Positions 8,252 to 15,669 of a DNA stretch of 64,000 bases are shown here, in pieces. Source of the DNA: Pseudomonas kilonensis. Its GTDB lineage: Bacteria > Pseudomonadota > Gammaproteobacteria > Pseudomonadales > Pseudomonadaceae. Where the stretch lies: the NCBI RefSeq assembly GCF_001269885.1, contig NZ_LHVH01000016.1:62001-126000 (forward strand), given 5' to 3'. Position numbers and translations under genes: made by a program. The notes below the pieces were generated by a model that did not search any database, was not told the origin of the DNA, and saw nothing but the letters and a program-made list of their open reading frames with translations. Each line of letters begins with the position of its first letter. Within the stretch, counting starts at the first letter, position 1.

Positions 8252-9469
8252 TCAGGCGCCAGGTTTGTTTATCAACCCATCCGCCCGAAACATCCCACGG
8301 ATCCCGCGCACAGCCTGGCGAATCCGGTCCTGGTTTTCGATCAGCGCGAAGCGCACGTGATCATCCCCATATTCCCCGAACCCCACCCCCGGCGAGACGC
8401 AGACCTTGGCTTCGGCCAACAGCTTCTTGGCAAACTCCAGTGAGCCCAGGTGGGCATAGGCCTCGGGAATCTTGGCCCAGACGTACATCGACGCCTTGGG
8501 GTTTTCCACCATCCAGCCCAGTTCATGCAGGCCCTTGACCAATACGTTGCGGCGCTGGCGGTACTGCTCGGCGATGTCGCGCACGCATTGCTGGTCGCCT
8601 TCAAGGGCGGCGATGGCGGCCACTTGCAGCGGGGTGAAGGTGCCGTAGTCGTGGTAGCTCTTGATCCGCGCCAGGGCGTTGACCAGTTCCGGGTTGCCCA
8701 CCATGAAACCGATGCGCCAGCCGGCCATGTTGTAGCTCTTGGACAGGGTGAAGAACTCCACCGCGATGTCTTTCGCACCGGGCACCTGCATGATCGACGG
8801 GGCTTTCCAGCCGTCATAGACGATGTCGGCGTAGGCCAGGTCGTGGATCACCAGCACGTCGTACTGCTTGGCCAGGGCGATGACCCGTTCGAAGAAATCC
8901 AGCTCCACGCACTGGGCGGTGGGGTTGGAGGGAAAGCCCAGGATCATCATCTTCGGCTTGGGAATCGAGCCGCGGATGGCCCGCTCCAGTTCAGCGAAGA
9001 AATCCACGCCCGGCACCAGCGGTACCGAACGCACCTGGGCACCGGCGATCACTGCGCCGTAGATGTGGATCGGATAGCTGGGGTTGGGCACCAGCACCGT
9101 GTCGCCCTGGTCCAGGGTTGCCAGCATCAGGTGGGCCAGGCCTTCCTTGGAACCGATGGTGACAATGGCTTCGGTTTCCGGGTCGATGTCCACCTCGTAG
9201 CGGTCCTTGTACCAGCGCGAAATGGCGCGGCGCAGGCGCGGGATGCCTTTGGAGGTGGAATAGCCGTGGGTGTCTTCCCGCTGGGCGACGGTGACCAGCT
9301 TTTCCACGATGTGCGGGGGCGTGGCGCCGTCGGGGTTACCCATGCTCAAGTCGATGATGTCTTCGCCGCGCCGACGCGCAGCCATCTTCAGCTCGGCAGT
9401 GATATTGAATACGTAAGGGGGGAGTCGATCGATGCGCGCAAAGCGGCGCGGCGAACCTTGTTCGGCCAT
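8252..9469 (-). CDS. alaC: Glutamate-pyruvate aminotransferase AlaC
   Basis: 405 aa, fold type I PLP aminotransferase. Makes alanine from pyruvate and glutamate. Motifs: [19 protein letters not shown] at the N-terminus, [32 protein letters not shown], and the PLP lysine in [17 protein letters not shown]; the C-terminal arginine is in VRFALIEN. The start [10 protein letters not shown] is preceded by GAGG; upstream open frame is spurious. The N-terminal PPYVF motif is typical of AlaC (YfdZ). It stands alone on the minus strand. Confidence 0.9.
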   Translation of the reverse strand: MAEQGSPRRFARIDRLPPYVFNITAELKMAARRRGEDIIDLSMGNPDGATPPHIVEKLVTVAQREDTHGYSTSKGIPRLRRAISRWYKDRYEVDIDPETEAIVTIGSKEGLAHLMLATLDQGDTVLVPNPSYPIHIYGAVIAGAQVRSVPLVPGVDFFAELERAIRGSIPKPKMMILGFPSNPTAQCVELDFFERVIALAKQYDVLVIHDLAYADIVYDGWKAPSIMQVPGAKDIAVEFFTLSKSYNMAGWRIGFMVGNPELVNALARIKSYHDYGTFTPLQVAAIAALEGDQQCVRDIAEQYRQRRNVLVKGLHELGWMVENPKASMYVWAKIPEAYAHLGSLEFAKKLLAEAKVCVSPGVGFGEYGDDHVRFALIENQDRIRQAVRGIRGMFRADGLINKPGA

Positions 9470-9674
9470 TGTTGCCTCGAGGTACGTGAGCGCCCGGAAC
9501 CGTCCGAGCGACGTTGGCCACTGCGGTGGCCTGCGGCGAAAGATAATCGGGCGGATGTCGGATTGTCCAGTAGCCGCGCGCAACTATTTTCGACGACACT
9601 GTCGACCTTGCCACGCAGCCATCAACGCCGGCTGCGGGCAGTTGAATTCGCTGTAGCCCAATCGAACGGAATGA

Positions 9675-10340
9675 ATGATGGAATTTTCCAGCGGTTTCCT
9701 GCTGAGTCTCTCCCTGTGCCTGGACATTGGCGTGGCCAATATCGCGATGATCACCCTGGCGATGCAGCGCGGTTACTTCCAGGGTTTCGCCCTGGGCCTG
9801 GGCACCTGCGTAGGCGATCTGGTCTATGCCGTCCTGGCCCTGGCCGGCATGACCGTGCTGCTGCAATACGAGGCGGTGCGTTGGGTGCTGTGGCTCGGTG
9901 GTTCGGTGCTGTTGCTGTATTTCGCAGCGAAGATGATCCACTCGGCGATCTATCACAGCGCCGTGCTCGCCGAGGCCGGGGAGGTGCAGGGCAACTCCTC
10001 GCGCCAGGAGTTCTTTCGCGGGATTTTCCTGGCCATGTCATCGCCCAGTGCCATCCTCTGGTTTGCAGCGGTGGGCGGCACACTGATCGCGCGTTCGGGT
10101 GGTGGCACCTTGCTCAGCTCGGCGCTGTTCCTCAGTGGTTTTCTCTGCGCCGGGTTGTTGTGGTGCGCGGCCCTGTGCCTGGCGGCAACCCAGGGCGGTA
10201 AATTGTTGGGGGATAAACTGCTGCGTTACTCCTATTGGGCATCCGCCGCGATCTTCTGCTATTTCGCGGTGTATGTGATCGTTTCTGGCTACAACGAGTT
10301 TGTCGGAAAAGCCGTCACCAGCGCCTTCCCCGGAATCTGA
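9675..10340 (+). CDS. LysE/RhtB-family amino-acid exporter
   Basis: 221 aa with about six membrane helices. The N-terminal SGFLLSLSLCLDIGVANIAM, followed by RGYFQGFALGLGTCVGDLVY, is the LysE-family pattern; SPSAILWFAAVGG replaces the usual NPK motif. The likely job is export of an amino acid or related metabolite, substrate unknown. It is divergent from alaC, from which 205 bases separate it. Another LysE-type gene lies at 18788. Confidence 0.87.
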   Translation: MMEFSSGFLLSLSLCLDIGVANIAMITLAMQRGYFQGFALGLGTCVGDLVYAVLALAGMTVLLQYEAVRWVLWLGGSVLLLYFAAKMIHSAIYHSAVLAEAGEVQGNSSRQEFFRGIFLAMSSPSAILWFAAVGGTLIARSGGGTLLSSALFLSGFLCAGLLWCAALCLAATQGGKLLGDKLLRYSYWASAAIFCYFAVYVIVSGYNEFVGKAVTSAFPGI

Positions 10341-10419
10341 CCAGCGAAACGGCCCTGGCAATCACCGTTTGGCTTCTATACTGCCAAGCCCGACTTCACG
10401 TTTGCTGGAGTGTTGCCGA

Positions 10420-10917
10420 ATGGAAAAGCACAAACGCGATTACACAGCCGAACCACGCTTTGAACAGGGACGTTTTCAGCTTATCGCCGGCTTTGGTGCT
10501 CGGTTTACCCAGGACACTGCCCAGGACATCCCTTTGCTCTGGGAAAAGTTCCTGCCCTGGCTCGGCAAGGTGCCAGGGGAGAAAGATGAAGTGACCTACG
10601 GCGTGTGTTGCAACCCGGACGGGAAGGGTGGGTTCGAATACATCGCTGGCGTGGAAATCAGCCGGCTCGACGATCTGCCGGAGCAATACCGCTGGATCGA
10701 AATCCAGCCTGGGTATTACGCCGTCTTCGAACACAAGGGGCCGTTGAAACAACTACCGGACACGTTCCAATACATCTGGAACGAGTGGCTGCCACATTCC
10801 GGTCATACAGCCGCCGAGCTGCCGGAGTTCGAGCGCTACAGCGAGGATTTCAACCCCAGGACCGGCGAAGGCACCCTGGAGATCTGGATCCCGCTCAAAA
10901 GTCCAGGCGCCGTGTAG
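10420..10917 (+). CDS. GyrI-like/AraC effector-binding domain protein
   Basis: 165 aa. The fold is the GyrI-like small-molecule-binding domain: RFQLIAGFGARFTQD, EVTYGVCCNP, FEYIAGVEIS, then WIEIQPGYYAVFEHKGPL and FERYSEDFNP with GTLEIWIPL at the end. Stand-alone members bind small cationic ligands or inhibit gyrase; here it has no DNA-binding part. The ATG at 10420 is chosen because the domain begins there and GGAG lies upstream. A hairpin repeat begins at its stop codon. Confidence 0.82.
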   Translation: MEKHKRDYTAEPRFEQGRFQLIAGFGARFTQDTAQDIPLLWEKFLPWLGKVPGEKDEVTYGVCCNPDGKGGFEYIAGVEISRLDDLPEQYRWIEIQPGYYAVFEHKGPLKQLPDTFQYIWNEWLPHSGHTAAELPEFERYSEDFNPRTGEGTLEIWIPLKSPGAV

Positions 10918-11009
10918 GAGCTGCCGAAGGCTGCGATCTTTTGATCTTGGCTCTAAGACTTGATTGGCTGTGGAAAGATCGCAGCCTCGCTTCGCTCGAC
11001 AGCTCCTAC
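10914..11009. repeat. Second intergenic hairpin repeat family, copy 1
   Basis: GTAGGAGCTGCCGAAGGCTG, then GATCTTTTGATC, facing AAAGATCGCAGCCT and CAGCTCCTAC. Further copies are at 15551 and 22488. All lie just after genes and are distinct from the GTGGGAGCG REPs. Confidence 0.8.
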
Positions 11010-11020
11010 GGGGGCAGGTG

Positions 11021-11506
11021 TCAGAACGCCAACCCCATTCGCCGCTCGTAACCGATGCGGCCCTTGTAGGCTTCGCCACTGTCGACCCAGCCCAGCCGGG
11101 TGTACAGGCCGATGGCCGAGTCGTTATCGGCGTCAACCGACAGTTCCAGCCCGCGGATTTCCGGCCAGGCGGCTCGCGCCACGGCGGGTAGCGCCTGCAG
11201 GCAGGCCTTGCCATAACCTTTGCCCTGGGCCCGGTGATCGACTTGCAGGGCATGCAGGGTGGCGCTGTGTTCATTGGCCCAGGCGGGCAGCACCGGAGGG
11301 CGCTTGAGCAGCAGGAAGGCCACCGGCACCTCTTCAGCCAATAGCGCAAACCCTTTGACCCCGGGGCCGGGCTTGGACAGCAGCGTGTGCAGGGCACCGT
11401 GGATATCGCCAGCGAACTTGATCTGTTCGGGGTGGATTTCGATCGCGGTGATCTGTTCGCGTTGCAGCGGGGTCAGGTCTTCGTAGGGTACGAGCTGAGC
11501 GGTCAC
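11021..11506 (-). CDS. GNAT-family N-acetyltransferase
   Basis: 161 aa from a GTG start (V/MTAQLVPYEDLTPLQREQ), which begins the conserved domain; the longer frame upstream overlaps the divergent operon and is not credible. Motif A is VDHRAQGKGYGKACLQAL; motif B is VDADNDSAIGLYTRLGW. Target unknown. It is divergent from the ECF42 operon, with 141 bases between starts. Confidence 0.83.
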   Translation of the reverse strand: MTAQLVPYEDLTPLQREQITAIEIHPEQIKFAGDIHGALHTLLSKPGPGVKGFALLAEEVPVAFLLLKRPPVLPAWANEHSATLHALQVDHRAQGKGYGKACLQALPAVARAAWPEIRGLELSVDADNDSAIGLYTRLGWVDSGEAYKGRIGYERRMGLAF

Positions 11507-11583
11507 AAGAACGTCCGTTGTTTGTCGGCAGAATAGGACCTGGATTCTAGCGAATTTTTTTCTTTGAATTATTTTTGTTGGGT

Positions 11584-11610
11584 TGTCGATTCGCTGTTTC
11601 TCCAAACGAC
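11584..11610 (+). promoter_or_regulatory. Predicted ECF42 sigma-factor promoter
   Basis: TGTCGA at 11584-11589, 17 bases of spacer, then CGAC at 11607-11610. The reported ECF42 promoter has TGTCGA at -35 and CGA/TC at -10 (recollection of work on Streptomyces venezuelae). It lies about 38 bases before the first gene of the operon that ends in the ECF42-type sigma gene, so autoregulation is likely. Confidence 0.7.
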
Positions 11611-11647
11611 AAAGGGTGTCTTCAACAAAAAACTGCGGAGAATCACC

Positions 11648-12082
11648 ATGAATACCCAAGCCACTGAAACTGAAATCCAGGCCCTGATCGACACCTATCG
11701 CCAAGCGGTCATGGCCAAGGACGTTGAAAAGGTCATGGCACTCTATGACGAAGACATCGTCTCGTTCGATGCCATCCAGGCCTTGCAATTCAAGGGCAAG
11801 GTCGCTTACCGGGCCCATTGGCAAGCCTGCATGGAAATGTGCCCCGGTCCGCACAAGTTCGACTTCCATCAGGTCAAGATTACCCCGGCCGACAACATCG
11901 CTTTTGCCCACTGGCTGGCCTATTGCGGCGGCACCAACGAAAAAGGCGAGGAACAGGCTTGCTGGATGCGCGTGACGGCCTGCTACCAGCGTGTAGCCGG
12001 GCAATGGCGGATCGTCCACGAACATTGGTCCGCACCGTTCGACCCAATGGCCGGTACGGCGCTGTTCGACCTGCAGCCCTGA
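11648..12082 (+). CDS. NTF2/SnoaL-like domain protein (DUF4440 type)
   Basis: 144 aa. The cone fold of the NTF2-like superfamily is indicated by the helix ETEIQALIDTYRQAVMAKDV, then LYDEDIVSFDAIQALQFKGK, and strands AFAHWLAYCGG, WMRVTACYQR and WRIVHEHWS. Such proteins are small ligand-binding pockets or isomerase-like enzymes; its substrate is unknown. It is the first gene after the predicted ECF42 promoter and is followed by the DGPF gene, so it belongs to the sigma factor's regulon. ATG 11648 has GGAG upstream. Confidence 0.85.
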   Translation: MNTQATETEIQALIDTYRQAVMAKDVEKVMALYDEDIVSFDAIQALQFKGKVAYRAHWQACMEMCPGPHKFDFHQVKITPADNIAFAHWLAYCGGTNEKGEEQACWMRVTACYQRVAGQWRIVHEHWSAPFDPMAGTALFDLQP

Positions 12083-12149
12083 TCGTCGGTTTTTTCGCCG
12101 AGCATCATTCTGCCGTCCATAGTTGATCAGTCCGATCACGGAGCCTCCC

Positions 12150-12494
12150 ATGAAGTACCTATGCCTGGTGTATAGCAACGAACACACGCTGCACAACTCG
12201 CCCGACAGCCCGGAGGACGCCGAGTGCATGGCCTATGCCGAATCGATCCAGGGCAGTGGGCGCATGCTGGCCGCCGAGGCCCTGGAGTCGGTACAGACCG
12301 CCACCACGGTACGCATGCGCGGCGGCAAGCTGTCGATCACCGACGGCCCGTTCGCCGAAACCAAGGAGCAACTGGCGGGCTTCTACCTGATCGATGCCAA
12401 GGACCTCAACGAAGCCCTCCAGGTCGCCGGCAATATCCCGGCGGCCCGGGTCGGCTGCGTCGAAGTGCGACCGGTACGCCAACTGAACCCCTGA
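12150..12494 (+). CDS. YCII-related DGPF-domain protein
   Basis: 114 aa. The signature DGPFAETKEQLAGFYLI gives the family its name; MKYLCLVYSNE at the N-terminus and VEVRPVRQL at the end complete the ferredoxin-like fold. DGPF proteins are the conserved partners of ECF42 sigma factors; their biochemical role is unknown. It lies 68 bases after the NTF2-like gene and 28 before the AHSA1 remnant, so it is in the same operon. Confidence 0.92.
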   Translation: MKYLCLVYSNEHTLHNSPDSPEDAECMAYAESIQGSGRMLAAEALESVQTATTVRMRGGKLSITDGPFAETKEQLAGFYLIDAKDLNEALQVAGNIPAARVGCVEVRPVRQLNP

Positions 12495-12521
12495 ACAACA
12501 AATACAAACAGGACTTCACTC

Positions 12522-12656
12522 ATGAACCTTGCAACTGCCCCTTACGCGTTATCCATCAGCCGAGTGATCGATCCCCCGTGCCAGAAGATTTTCCGCGCCT
12601 GGACCGAGCCGGCCTTGCCGGTCCAAGGGTGGGGCCCCCAAGGCATGTCCGACTGA
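12522..12656 (+). pseudogene. Truncated AHSA1/SRPBCC protein (first 44 residues only)
   Basis: MNLATAPYALSISRVIDPP, then KIFRAWTEPALPVQGWGPQG, is the N-terminus of an AHSA1-type START-fold protein (compare ...VFRAWTEPALLAQWWGP in intact members), which are normally about 140-160 aa. Here it stops after 44 residues, and the sigma gene starts in the stop codon (TGATG). The remaining two thirds are missing, so either a deletion fused the remnant to the sigma gene or a short peptide is kept for translational coupling. It has a plausible ribosome site and would be translated. Confidence 0.7.
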
Positions 12657-13891
12657 TGTCGGTCGAAACGGTCAAGGCGCGGGTCGAGCAGGTATATCGG
12701 CAAGACTCGCGGCGGATCCTGGCGACACTGATTCGTCTGTTGGGGGACTTCGACCTCGCCGAAGAAGCCATGCACGAGGCCTTTTTCATTGCGGTCGAGC
12801 GCTGGCAGCGCGACGGTGTGCCGGACAACCCGCGGGCCTGGCTGGTGTCTGCCGGGCGTTTCAAAGCCATCGACAGTTTGCGCCGGCGTGCGCGTTTCGC
12901 CGCGTCCCGGCCGATGTTGATCGCCCAGCTCGAAGCGCTGGAGCAGGGCCAGTGGAGTGACGAAGACGTGGAAGACGATCGCCTGCGGCTGATTTTCACC
13001 TGTTGCCACCCGGCCCTGGCGGCGGACGCCCAGGTGCCCCTGACGCTGCGGGAAGTCTGCGACCTGACCACCGAGCAAATCGCCCGGGCTTTCCTCGCCG
13101 CCCCGGCGGCCATTGCCCAGCGTATCGTGCGGGCCAAGGCGAAAATCCGCGATGCCAGGATCCCCTACCAAGTGCCGTCTCGCGCGGAACTGCCGGAACG
13201 GCTGGACAGCGTGCTGCGGGTGATCTACCTGGTGTTCAACGAGGGTTATTCGGCCACGATGGGCGCCGAGCTGACCCGCGAAGACCTGACGCGCGAAGCC
13301 ATCCGCCTCGGGCGCCTGCTGATGGAGTTGCTGCCCGAGGCTGAGGTCATGGGGTTGCTGGCGTTGATGCTGCTGCACGAATCCCGGCGCCCGGCGCGAA
13401 CGTCATCGACCGGTGAACTGATCCTGCTGGATGAACAGGCGCGATCCTTGTGGGATGCCGAGCTGATCGCCGAGGGCTGCACGTTGGTGGAAGCCGCGCT
13501 GAAAACCCGGCGGTTCGGGCCGTACTGCCTGCAAGCGGCGATTGCGGCGGTGCATGCCGAAGCACCGACGGCGCAGGAGACCGACTGGCCGCAGATCGTC
13601 GGGCTTTATGATGTGCTGTTGCGGGCCGTGCCGTCACCGGTGATCGAACTCAACCGCGCCGCCGCCCTGGCCAAGCGCGACGGACCGGAAGTCGGCTTGC
13701 GCCTGGTCGAGGCGATCCTGGGGCGTGGGGAATTACTCGATTATCACCTGGCCTACTCGGCACAGGCGGAGTTCTGTCGTCAACTGGGGCGATTGGACGA
13801 GGCGAGGGCGGCGTATCGACGCGCGCTTGAGTTGACGCAGCAATTGCCTGAACGGCGGTTTATCGAAGGGCGGCTGGCGGGGTTGCAGTGA
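12656..13891 (+). CDS. ECF42-type RNA polymerase sigma factor with C-terminal TPR-like extension
   Basis: 411 aa, twice the usual ECF length. Sigma-2: RRILATLIRLLGDFDLAEEAMHEAFFIAVERW; sigma-4: LTLREVCDLTTEQIARAF and AIAQRIVRAKAKIRDA. A long helical C-terminal domain follows (DUF6596/TPR-like), ending ARAAYRRALELTQQLPERRF. ECF42 factors have no anti-sigma factor; the extension is thought to control them. The start MSVETVKARVEQVYRQ overlaps the stop of the AHSA1 remnant. A matching promoter at 11584 points to positive autoregulation of the operon. Confidence 0.9.
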   Translation: MSVETVKARVEQVYRQDSRRILATLIRLLGDFDLAEEAMHEAFFIAVERWQRDGVPDNPRAWLVSAGRFKAIDSLRRRARFAASRPMLIAQLEALEQGQWSDEDVEDDRLRLIFTCCHPALAADAQVPLTLREVCDLTTEQIARAFLAAPAAIAQRIVRAKAKIRDARIPYQVPSRAELPERLDSVLRVIYLVFNEGYSATMGAELTREDLTREAIRLGRLLMELLPEAEVMGLLALMLLHESRRPARTSSTGELILLDEQARSLWDAELIAEGCTLVEAALKTRRFGPYCLQAAIAAVHAEAPTAQETDWPQIVGLYDVLLRAVPSPVIELNRAAALAKRDGPEVGLRLVEAILGRGELLDYHLAYSAQAEFCRQLGRLDEARAAYRRALELTQQLPERRFIEGRLAGLQ

Positions 13892-13911
13892 TGACCACAA
13901 GCGACGAAATT

Positions 13912-14004
13912 CCTGTGGGAGCGGGCTTGCTCGCGAAAGCGTCGGCACAGTCAACATTGCTGTTGCTTGACCCACCGCTATCGCGAGCAAGCTCGCTCCC
14001 ACAG
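13912..14004. repeat. REP pair
   Basis: GTGGGAGCGGGCTTGCTCGCG faces CGCGAGCAAGCTCGCTCCCAC between the convergent sigma gene and imelysin gene. Confidence 0.88.
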
Positions 14005-14055
14005 GTTTTGTGGCTTGGCTGGCTGCGTTAATCCGCTTCAGCCCGCCGGCGTTGA

Positions 14056-15399
14056 TCAGAATTCGTGATCAGCGCTGTCCGGGTTCAGGTCGCTGATGCC
14101 CAGTTTGCCCGCAGCCTGTTCGATCGAACCGGTCTGCTTGACCAGTGCGGCGATGGCGTCGCGCACGATCTGGTTACCCGCGGTGTTGCCGGCGGCGATC
14201 AGTTGGTCGTAGTGCTCACCCTTGTTGGCGTGATCGACCATGACCTGGATCTTGGCCTCGGTGTCGGCCAGGTCGGCCTTGAGCGCGGTGTCCGCGGCCG
14301 GATCGGCCTTGGCGACCAGGGACGACAGGCTCGCACCGGTCATCTTGGTGCCGTCTACACGGGTGTATTCGCCCAGGTACACGTTACGCACGCCCTTGGC
14401 ATCGTAGAAGTGCGAGTTATGAGTGTTGTCGCTGAAGCAATCCTGCTCGTCTTCTGGCGAGTTGGCTTCCAGGGACACCTTCATGCGCTCGCCCGCCAGT
14501 TCACCCAGGGACAGGCTGCCCATGCCGAACAGCATCTTGCGCAGGCCGCTTTCGCCTGGCTCGGCTTCCAGGGTGGCGCGGTAGTTGTCGGTCACGTTCG
14601 GCTTCCAGTTGCCGACCATCTCTTCCAGGTCTTTGACCAGCAATTGGGTCACGGACTTGAGGTAGGCACGACGACGGTCGTTGTGGCCACCGGTGGCGCC
14701 GGCACCTTGCAGATAGTCGGACGCCGGGCGGTTGCCGGCACCCGGGCCGGTGCCGTTGAGGTCCTGGCCCCACAGCAGGAATTCGATGGCGTGGTAGCCG
14801 GTGGCGACGTTGGCCTCGGAACCGCCCAGCTCGTTCAGGCCGGCGAGTTTTTCCGCAGTGATGTCTTTGACGTCGACCTTGTCTTCGCCGACCTGGACTT
14901 CGGTGTTGGCGATGATGTTGGCGGTGGCGCCCGGGTTACCCAAGGCGTGCTCGTAGGATTTGTCGACGTAGTCGATCAGGCCTTCGTCCAGCGGCCAGGC
15001 GTTCACTTGGCCTTCCCAGTCGTCGATGATGGTGTTGCCGAAGCGGAACACTTCGCTTTGCAGGTAAGGCACGCGTGCGGCGACCCAGGCAGCCTTGGCG
15101 GCTTTCAGGGTCTCGGCGTTCGGCTTGGCCAGGAACGCGTCGACGGCGGTTTGCAGGGTTTTCGCCGTGGATTCGGCATCGCTGTAGACGGTATAAACGA
15201 TGTCGGCGTAGTGCGCGACAACGGCCTTGGCGGCAGCTTCGTCGACTTTGCCGGCAGCAGCAGGGGCGACCGGTGCCGCGGTGCTGGCGGCAGGCGTTGG
15301 CGCTTGCGGCGCGGCGGCCTTGTCTTTGCCTTCGCCGCAACCGGCGAGGGAAATAGCGATGGCCAGCAGACTGGCGGTAGCCAGGGGCATACGAATCAT
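14056..15399 (-). CDS. Imelysin-family (peptidase M75) lipoprotein
   Basis: 447 aa. The signal peptide MIRMPLATASLLAIAISLAG ends in the lipobox LAGC, so it is a lipoprotein; an A/P-rich linker follows. The imelysin domain holds GYHAIEFLLWGQD, the GxHxxE motif, and the duplicated helical halves of the family. Imelysin-like proteins are envelope proteins tied to iron uptake and are often Fur-regulated; protease activity is doubtful for many. Start 15399 is chosen for AGGA at proper spacing; ATG 15408 overlaps that site. A 27-bp palindrome about 60 bases upstream resembles a Fur box. Confidence 0.88.
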   Translation of the reverse strand: MIRMPLATASLLAIAISLAGCGEGKDKAAAPQAPTPAASTAAPVAPAAAGKVDEAAAKAVVAHYADIVYTVYSDAESTAKTLQTAVDAFLAKPNAETLKAAKAAWVAARVPYLQSEVFRFGNTIIDDWEGQVNAWPLDEGLIDYVDKSYEHALGNPGATANIIANTEVQVGEDKVDVKDITAEKLAGLNELGGSEANVATGYHAIEFLLWGQDLNGTGPGAGNRPASDYLQGAGATGGHNDRRRAYLKSVTQLLVKDLEEMVGNWKPNVTDNYRATLEAEPGESGLRKMLFGMGSLSLGELAGERMKVSLEANSPEDEQDCFSDNTHNSHFYDAKGVRNVYLGEYTRVDGTKMTGASLSSLVAKADPAADTALKADLADTEAKIQVMVDHANKGEHYDQLIAAGNTAGNQIVRDAIAALVKQTGSIEQAAGKLGISDLNPDSADHEF

Positions 15400-15457
15400 G
15401 GCGAACATCCTGCTTCGGTGATGGATGGGACAGGCGCGAGGGTGCGCAAAAACTGCG

Positions 15458-15484
15458 ACATAATGCGAAAGATTTGCATTATGT
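15458..15484. promoter_or_regulatory. Palindrome resembling a Fur box upstream of the imelysin gene
   Basis: ACATAATGC, nine bases, GCATTATGT: perfect 9-bp arms. Its core AATGCGAAAGATTTGCATT resembles Pseudomonas Fur sites. Fur control would fit an imelysin gene, but the match is only partial. Confidence 0.5.
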
Positions 15485-15550
15485 GTAAAGGGTTGCAGGT
15501 GTAAATATTTCTTATTTAATGATGGGAGATTGCCGCCTTCGATAGCGACT

Positions 15551-15646
15551 GTAGGAGCTGCCGAGCGAAGCGAGGTTGCGATCTTTCCCCAAACACTTGA
15601 GTCTCAAGCGAAAGATCAAAAGATCGCAGGCTTCGCCAGCTCCTAC
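15551..15646. repeat. Second intergenic hairpin repeat family, copy 2
   Basis: GTAGGAGCTGCCGAGCGAAG with GCGATCTTTC facing GAAAGATC, AAGATCGCAGGCTTCG and CAGCTCCTAC. Lies between the imelysin and bifA genes. Confidence 0.8.
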
Positions 15647-15669
15647 AAAGGCTTGGCGCTCGGGGGGAG

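Noticed and set aside
9336..9956. 206-codon minus-strand frame across alaC start and the LysE-type gene
   Set aside because: Antisense and low-complexity; both neighbours have clear starts and motifs.
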